Shown: one piece after another, positions 59,352 to 64,000 of the stretch
How the letters are laid out: every line of letters starts with the position of its first letter
Numbering within the stretch: position 1 is the stretch's first letter
Source of the DNA: Lentimicrobium sp.
Lineage (GTDB): Bacteria > Bacteroidota > Bacteroidia > Bacteroidales > Lentimicrobiaceae
Length of the DNA stretch: 64,000 bases
Assembly (NCBI GenBank): GCA_023957275.1
Contig: JAMLHF010000001.1
Span: forward strand, 1-64,000
Direction of reading: 5' to 3'
Program-made: the position numbers and the translations under genes
The notes under the pieces: generated by a model
Seen by the model: the letters and a program-made list of their open reading frames with translations, nothing else
Database searches by the model: none
What the model was told of the DNA's origin: nothing

Positions 59352-61640
59352 TCAATTATTTTCACTAACGGGTTCATCCGATACAGATTCCTCACCTGAA
59401 ATGGCAAAACTGATTGTGAATGAAGGCGCTTGACTGACATCCCCGGTATTTCCCAGGGTTGGACCAGCCATTTTTACCCTGTCGGCAGATATTCCTTTAG
59501 ATATCAGATAGTTTTTAACAGCCCGGGACCTCTCCTCTTCAATTGCTGTAATCTTTGACTCAAGAAGGGCTCTTCCTGACAGCTGAACTGCTTTTTCCTG
59601 AACAGAGGTGAGGGCTGCACTTACACCTGCCTGATCTGCAAGCCATGCCGAAAAACCGGGATCACGGTTTGAAACCTGCCTGATGCGTAATTGATCTTCA
59701 GACGACAGGCTGTCGCTTATTCCCAAACCCAGGAATTTCTGCTTCGCTTTGTAGATGGCCAGGAATTCCGCTTCTGCCTCCCGGCTGTTATTCCCCGTAA
59801 ACTGAACGGTCAGTTCAGGCTTATTCATCATCATTTCAGCAATCCGGCCAAGTGCAAGCAGATTATCCCGGTCGGGCTGCTGCTGAAGAAATTCCATGCT
59901 TAATACACGGTAATCATCTTCTTCCCCTCCAAACATATCAGCCACCAATCGATAAGGAGCAACTGCAGACTTGATTGCCAGGTTTTTTAAAACCTGCAGC
60001 AAAGCCTTTCCCCAGCGGTAATCCGGATCATCCAGATCGCCCTCCACAGGAACAGAGAGCCTGATATTCCCGTTAAGATCCCTAAGAACAGCAATGGCCA
60101 GGCGTAAGGGAATATTCAAAGCTGTATTATTCTGAACCTTTTTCCCGGCTACTATTTTCTCTATAAATAACCTGTTCTCACTTGTTAATTTGTGGTCTTT
60201 AATGTAAATCTCATTTTCAAAAGTAAGATCCCCATCAATAAACGGTGTAGCTACATAATATACAGAATAAGGATTGATGTCAGATAATCTTATTCCTTTG
60301 ATACTGTAGCACATCTCCATCTCCGAATATCCATCCGGGTTGATACTGAAGTTCCCGTTGAAACTTCCGGTCCGGTTAAGTTTCGACCTTATGAAAACAT
60401 TTATTCGCTCGTTTGAAGAATTCAGATTCTCCGATAAAATTGAAAGGGAATCCAGCTCATACTGAAATTTGTCTTCAAGGGTAAAATCTGTATAAACAAC
60501 CCTTCCATTGGTAATCTGCACTTTATCAGCCTTGTAGTTGCTCACTTTATACTGACTTGTATAATAATGTATGTAATCAGCGACAAGCCTGAAAAGATTC
60601 GCATAATCCTCTACCGGCATTCCGGTTGAATCCACTGAATCCAATTCACCAGCCATTTTTATCATACGGTCGAAATTTATTCCGTCATCATAAATGGCAA
60701 ACTTTACATAAGGCTTGTCAACACTGATCAACCCAAAGTGATAAATATTACCTTCAGCACTGACGGAATCAGCATCTATGCGCAATTTACCGACAGATGC
60801 AATCACTTCTCCGGTAGTATCCGCCACGGAAAAATTCCCGATGGAAATAGCCCCCGATGCATTAATATCAGCAGGGTTGAGGGTATTGCCGGCCAGCCTG
60901 AGGTCGGCAGAAAGCAATCCCTCAAGGGATTTCACCAGCACGAAGTCCTTCAGGTACGGATCTATGTGGACAAGGTCAAAATCTTTTATTCCGGCATGCA
61001 GATCATACACCGAGCGCTCCTGATTAAAAGACAGGTCTGCATTCAGACTCCCTCCCAAGCCAAATTTACATGCTGCTGAAATATCAATATCCGGAACAGA
61101 AGAAGAAACGAGCGGGCAGCTTATATTCAATGACTTAACTAAATATTCCGCACGGGGAGAATCAACAGAATACGCTATTTCAGCATTGATGATTCCAATG
61201 TTACGCATTTCGAAGGATACCGGTTCTCCGGCAACAGACTCCTGTACAGTATCAGCAGTATCAAACCGCAGTATCAGGTCATCAAAATTAAAAGAACCAC
61301 CTTGCTGCTTAAAACGAATAATTGCATCCTGTATCAATGCTTCCTCAATAATATTCCTGCCGGATATGAATGAAAACAGCGCTGCATTAATCCGGATTTT
61401 ATTAACTGTTACAAACAGATTATGATCATCTGTTTCATAAATTTTCAGTTGCTTTATGCTGACCCCGCCACTCAGCAGGTTTATTCCGAGCCTTTCCATC
61501 TCGATCTTTCTGCCGGCCCATTCCCTGCTGTTTTTTTCAATAAGGTATTCTGCTAACGGAGAGATCAGCAACAGCAACAGGATTAAAATACCTGCAATAA
61601 CCCCCAATAGAATTTTGATGATCCTTGTGAATCTTTTCAT
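59352..61640 (-). CDS. DUF748 (AsmA-like) domain-containing protein
   Basis: This protein of about 762 residues has an N-terminal membrane helix (about residues 7-30). A long beta-rich DUF748 region follows (FDDLILRFDTADT, YDDGINFDRMIKMAG, VYTDFTLEDKFQYELDSLSI, LRLAIAVLRDLNGNIRLSVPVEGDLDDPDYRWGKALLQVLKNL). The C-terminal segment is OmpA-like (EERSRAVKNYLISKGISADRVKM). Related AsmA-like proteins span the periplasm and affect lipid traffic or envelope integrity. ATG at 61640 is preferred: a GGAAAGG lies directly before it. It follows the truncated T9SS gene closely and may be cotranscribed. Confidence 0.88.
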   Translation of the reverse strand: MKRFTRIIKILLGVIAGILILLLLLISPLAEYLIEKNSREWAGRKIEMERLGINLLSGGVSIKQLKIYETDDHNLFVTVNKIRINAALFSFISGRNIIEEALIQDAIIRFKQQGGSFNFDDLILRFDTADTVQESVAGEPVSFEMRNIGIINAEIAYSVDSPRAEYLVKSLNISCPLVSSSVPDIDISAACKFGLGGSLNADLSFNQERSVYDLHAGIKDFDLVHIDPYLKDFVLVKSLEGLLSADLRLAGNTLNPADINASGAISIGNFSVADTTGEVIASVGKLRIDADSVSAEGNIYHFGLISVDKPYVKFAIYDDGINFDRMIKMAGELDSVDSTGMPVEDYANLFRLVADYIHYYTSQYKVSNYKADKVQITNGRVVYTDFTLEDKFQYELDSLSILSENLNSSNERINVFIRSKLNRTGSFNGNFSINPDGYSEMEMCYSIKGIRLSDINPYSVYYVATPFIDGDLTFENEIYIKDHKLTSENRLFIEKIVAGKKVQNNTALNIPLRLAIAVLRDLNGNIRLSVPVEGDLDDPDYRWGKALLQVLKNLAIKSAVAPYRLVADMFGGEEDDYRVLSMEFLQQQPDRDNLLALGRIAEMMMNKPELTVQFTGNNSREAEAEFLAIYKAKQKFLGLGISDSLSSEDQLRIRQVSNRDPGFSAWLADQAGVSAALTSVQEKAVQLSGRALLESKITAIEEERSRAVKNYLISKGISADRVKMAGPTLGNTGDVSQAPSFTISFAISGEESVSDEPVSENN

Positions 61641-61726
61641 CCTTTCCTGAAAAAACAATTTAGTTCGACGCAAAGGCAAAAAGCGCAATGCGGATTATGG
61701 GGAATTACAATACTTCTTCCTGACAC

Positions 61727-64000
61727 CTACCTGTTTATAATCAATTTCTTAACATAACAACCGGAGTCAGTCTCTATTTTGATCAGGTACAATCCTCCGG
61801 GAAATTTTCCGATGCTCATGCAGGCCGGATTATTGTCGTCGCCGTTGAAGTCCTGCGCAGCAAGCAGACTGCCCCGGATATCATACAACCTGACGTGCAT
61901 ATCGATAGAAGCGACCGGCATCAGCCGGATGCAAACCATATCACGGGCAGGATTGGGAAATACAACAAAATCGTTGAGAACCATCCGTTCGTCAATTCCG
62001 TATGAGCAATTGATGAAGTTAAACAATACGTTTACATCTGCCCTTGAAAAACACCCGGAAACGAGGTCGGTGACCACCACCCATATTTGCCTGAAATCGA
62101 ATGTAATACCGGATGTCCGGAGTTGCATGTAGTTTCCGGTAGAACCATCAGACCAGAGATACGATACCCCGTTTAAAGGAAGCTCAATGGTAACGGTATC
62201 AAAAACGCAGGCCAGAATGGTATTGTCTTCATAAGGCACGCCCGGCTCTATCAGATTAACAACCGGGAGGCTCAGAACAGTAACAGGAACATTTCTTTCA
62301 ATTACTGACATTCCATCACCGACTTCGAGACGGTAAACAGTGGAAACAAGCGGTGAAACATTTACTTCCGGAAGTTCGGAGATAAGTGTATTTCCATCGT
62401 ACCAGCGGAAATAATATCCACTTTGAATGCCGCCGAATGGCAGGGCCAGCAGCATAGTTTCAGAGCCAAGACAAATGGTGTCAGGATTAGCAACAGGGGA
62501 TGCATTAAGCAAACCTCCCTGCACGATCACGCTTACCTGGTCGGGCAGGCTTACACAACCGCGGGTGTCAGCGACCAGAAGTGTAAAAAGATTGCTTGTA
62601 TAAAGAGGAACTGTGACAGGATCAGACACAAAAGCATTGATCAGCGAATCGGCCGGGCTCCAGAAGAAGTTATAGATTCCCGGAGGAGATGCGCTGCCCT
62701 GTAGCTGAACACTGCTGCCGGTCTGAAGAAAAACATCTTCTCCGGCGGCTGCATGCGGCAGAGGCCAGACTTCCACACTAACCAGGGCAGAAACAGTTGA
62801 AGTCCCGTCAAAGACCCGGACTTCATAAACGGTACTTGCATCAGGAATCACATAAGGCTGCTGAAGGTTGCTGAACAGCACCCCGTTATTTAACCAACTG
62901 TATTGATATCCTGTGCCTGACCCGCCCAGGGCCTGTGCCTGGAGGGTGGTTCCTTCACCGGCACAAAATGAAGGCGGATCAGCGGTGGCAGATACTGCCA
63001 GAGGGCTGCCTGCCACTTCAATCAAAACCTCATCACATGCAGCGCAACCATTTACCGCGTCGGTGGATGTAATACTGAAAAGCACTGTTGTTTCGAGCGG
63101 CAGAGTTTCAGGACGCATTACATCCGGGTTAAGCAGCAGTGAAGCGGGCTCCCAATGGCAGAACACCGGATTGGCGCCTCCCTGTACACTCCCCTTGAGT
63201 ATAACAGACGCACCGAACATCACTGTAGTATCATTTCCTGCGCTCACCTGGGGCCCGGGGGCAATTTCGACCTGCAGCGGGGGTGAAAAAGGGCCTGCGC
63301 CACAGTTGTTGATAACGGCCACCCTGAGACCGGCGATGCCGGTGAATGCCGGGTCCCAGTTCACCAAAACCGAATTACCGCTCCCTGCAACCACGCCGGC
63401 GCCCGCAGGATCTATAGTCCAGTTGTAGCCTGAAGCATTCAGCACACCCTGGGTAGTATAATTGCCCGAGGCTCCTCCCTGGCAAAAAAACCCGGGTCCT
63501 GAAGGCTGCTCTGCCTGCAATGGCAATGGGCTTACTACAATTAAAAGCGGGTCGGACCATACTGATGAACCACATTCGTTCACACCCCTGACGGCCAGCT
63601 GAGCTGTGCCTGAAAATGAAGCAGACCACGACAGCGTAATCTGTTGTGCATTGCCAACAACAATTCCGGCTGATGAAGGTAAGAGCGTCCATTCGTAATG
63701 GTCGGCAAAAGCGGAACCTGAAGTAAAATAGGTTGTAAGCCCGGCACCCTGGCACAAAGCCGCAGGGCCGGCCGGTGTTCCGGTCTCCTTGGGCAAGGGG
63801 TTTATTTTTACCTGCAACGGAGGCGAACCCGGGCCGGTTCCGCAATCATTAACGCCTCTTACCTGAATATAAGCTGTCCCTATAAAATTATCTGCCCAGT
63901 TGACCATTGCAGATGTTCCGCTGCCCTGTATGGTTCCGGCCGATGGAGGGGACATTTCCCAAAGGTAACTCGTTGTATTGGCAAGGGGGGGTGTACTGAA
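61727..64000 (-). CDS. large secreted Ig/PKD-repeat protein, T9SS type A (5' end outside window)
   Basis: At least 757 residues are encoded; the reading frame is open to the window edge, so the N-terminus is missing. The visible part has three or more Ig-like modules of about 85 residues (CQGAG/CQGGAS openings, ending PLPxxxGxPAGP), then Ig/PKD modules, an LRTSGITFD segment, the conserved NCSYGIDE linker and a T9SS type A sorting domain (FVVFPNPARDM...LYLIKIETDSG). It resembles, more distantly, the C-terminal halves of the two other large cargo proteins. It is probably surface-exposed; the function is unknown. The DUF748 gene follows on the same strand. Confidence 0.88.
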   Translation of the reverse strand, partial: FSTPPLANTTSYLWEMSPPSAGTIQGSGTSAMVNWADNFIGTAYIQVRGVNDCGTGPGSPPLQVKINPLPKETGTPAGPAALCQGAGLTTYFTSGSAFADHYEWTLLPSSAGIVVGNAQQITLSWSASFSGTAQLAVRGVNECGSSVWSDPLLIVVSPLPLQAEQPSGPGFFCQGGASGNYTTQGVLNASGYNWTIDPAGAGVVAGSGNSVLVNWDPAFTGIAGLRVAVINNCGAGPFSPPLQVEIAPGPQVSAGNDTTVMFGASVILKGSVQGGANPVFCHWEPASLLLNPDVMRPETLPLETTVLFSITSTDAVNGCAACDEVLIEVAGSPLAVSATADPPSFCAGEGTTLQAQALGGSGTGYQYSWLNNGVLFSNLQQPYVIPDASTVYEVRVFDGTSTVSALVSVEVWPLPHAAAGEDVFLQTGSSVQLQGSASPPGIYNFFWSPADSLINAFVSDPVTVPLYTSNLFTLLVADTRGCVSLPDQVSVIVQGGLLNASPVANPDTICLGSETMLLALPFGGIQSGYYFRWYDGNTLISELPEVNVSPLVSTVYRLEVGDGMSVIERNVPVTVLSLPVVNLIEPGVPYEDNTILACVFDTVTIELPLNGVSYLWSDGSTGNYMQLRTSGITFDFRQIWVVVTDLVSGCFSRADVNVLFNFINCSYGIDERMVLNDFVVFPNPARDMVCIRLMPVASIDMHVRLYDIRGSLLAAQDFNGDDNNPACMSIGKFPGGLYLIKIETDSGCYVKKLIINR

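Overview
The window is a contiguous piece of a Bacteroidota chromosome, most like Bacteroidales/Marinilabiliales-type environmental lineages. The evidence is internal. Many genes are preceded by the phylum's unusual promoter (TTTG, about 19 nt, TAnnTTTG) rather than -35/-10 boxes, and Shine-Dalgarno sites are rare. Several large secreted proteins carry type IX secretion system (T9SS) C-terminal sorting domains. Bacteroidota-typical families are present (GH97, DUF2851, DUF5777, DUF6150, PorT-like barrel, Ala/Glu-tailed ribosomal protein S16). No phage, transposase, CRISPR array, tRNA or rRNA was seen.

Left part (1-17.7 kb): a GH97 glycosidase with a downstream membrane protein (minus strand). 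Divergent from it is a nitric-oxide defence module: an Rrf2/NsrR-type [Fe-S] regulator, quinol-dependent NO reductase and the RIC/YtfE di-iron repair protein. An operator-like dyad overlaps the regulator's own promoter. Next come a PD40 propeller protein, a YdeI-family protein, a T9SS cargo, an MBL hydrolase and a coiled-coil lipoprotein. A hybrid histidine kinase (HisKA-HATPase-REC-HPt) then converges on an NtrC-type sigma-54 response regulator, and a HI0933/YhiN flavoprotein follows.

Middle (17.7-42.6 kb): a DHODH-like flavoprotein, an S41 protease, and a four-gene operon of two c-type cytochrome lipoproteins, a DUF5777 barrel and a rhomboid. A HhH protein is coupled to a TPR receptor. An NSS transporter has a 47-residue MetS-type small subunit that no longer ORF list would show. 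A housekeeping block follows: DUF2851, a coiled-coil protein, zapA, a strong candidate 6S RNA, rny, DUF493, purine nucleoside phosphorylase, DUF58, trxA, dnaE, an AsmA-like/GT51 fusion, rpsP and rimM.

Right part (42.6-64 kb): a T9SS Asp-box propeller protein, trmN6, a DUF6150 repeat protein, a PorT-like barrel, tex and a spermidine-synthase-like protein. The rest is a minus-strand cluster of four giant T9SS cargo proteins and a DUF748 protein. The cargo genes share exchangeable modules and look like products of recent duplication and domain shuffling. The last one runs off the window.

Intergenic regions at 40.8-41.4, 46.0-46.3 and 47.0-47.2 kb hold dispersed repeats: heptanucleotide arrays that begin in stop codons, long hairpins and a duplicated dyad. 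I found no clear-cut novel defence or biosynthetic system. The most worthwhile leads are the 6S RNA, the zapA-linked coiled-coil gene, the shuffled T9SS cluster with its conserved NCSYGIDE linker, the DUF6150 protein and the repeat arrays.
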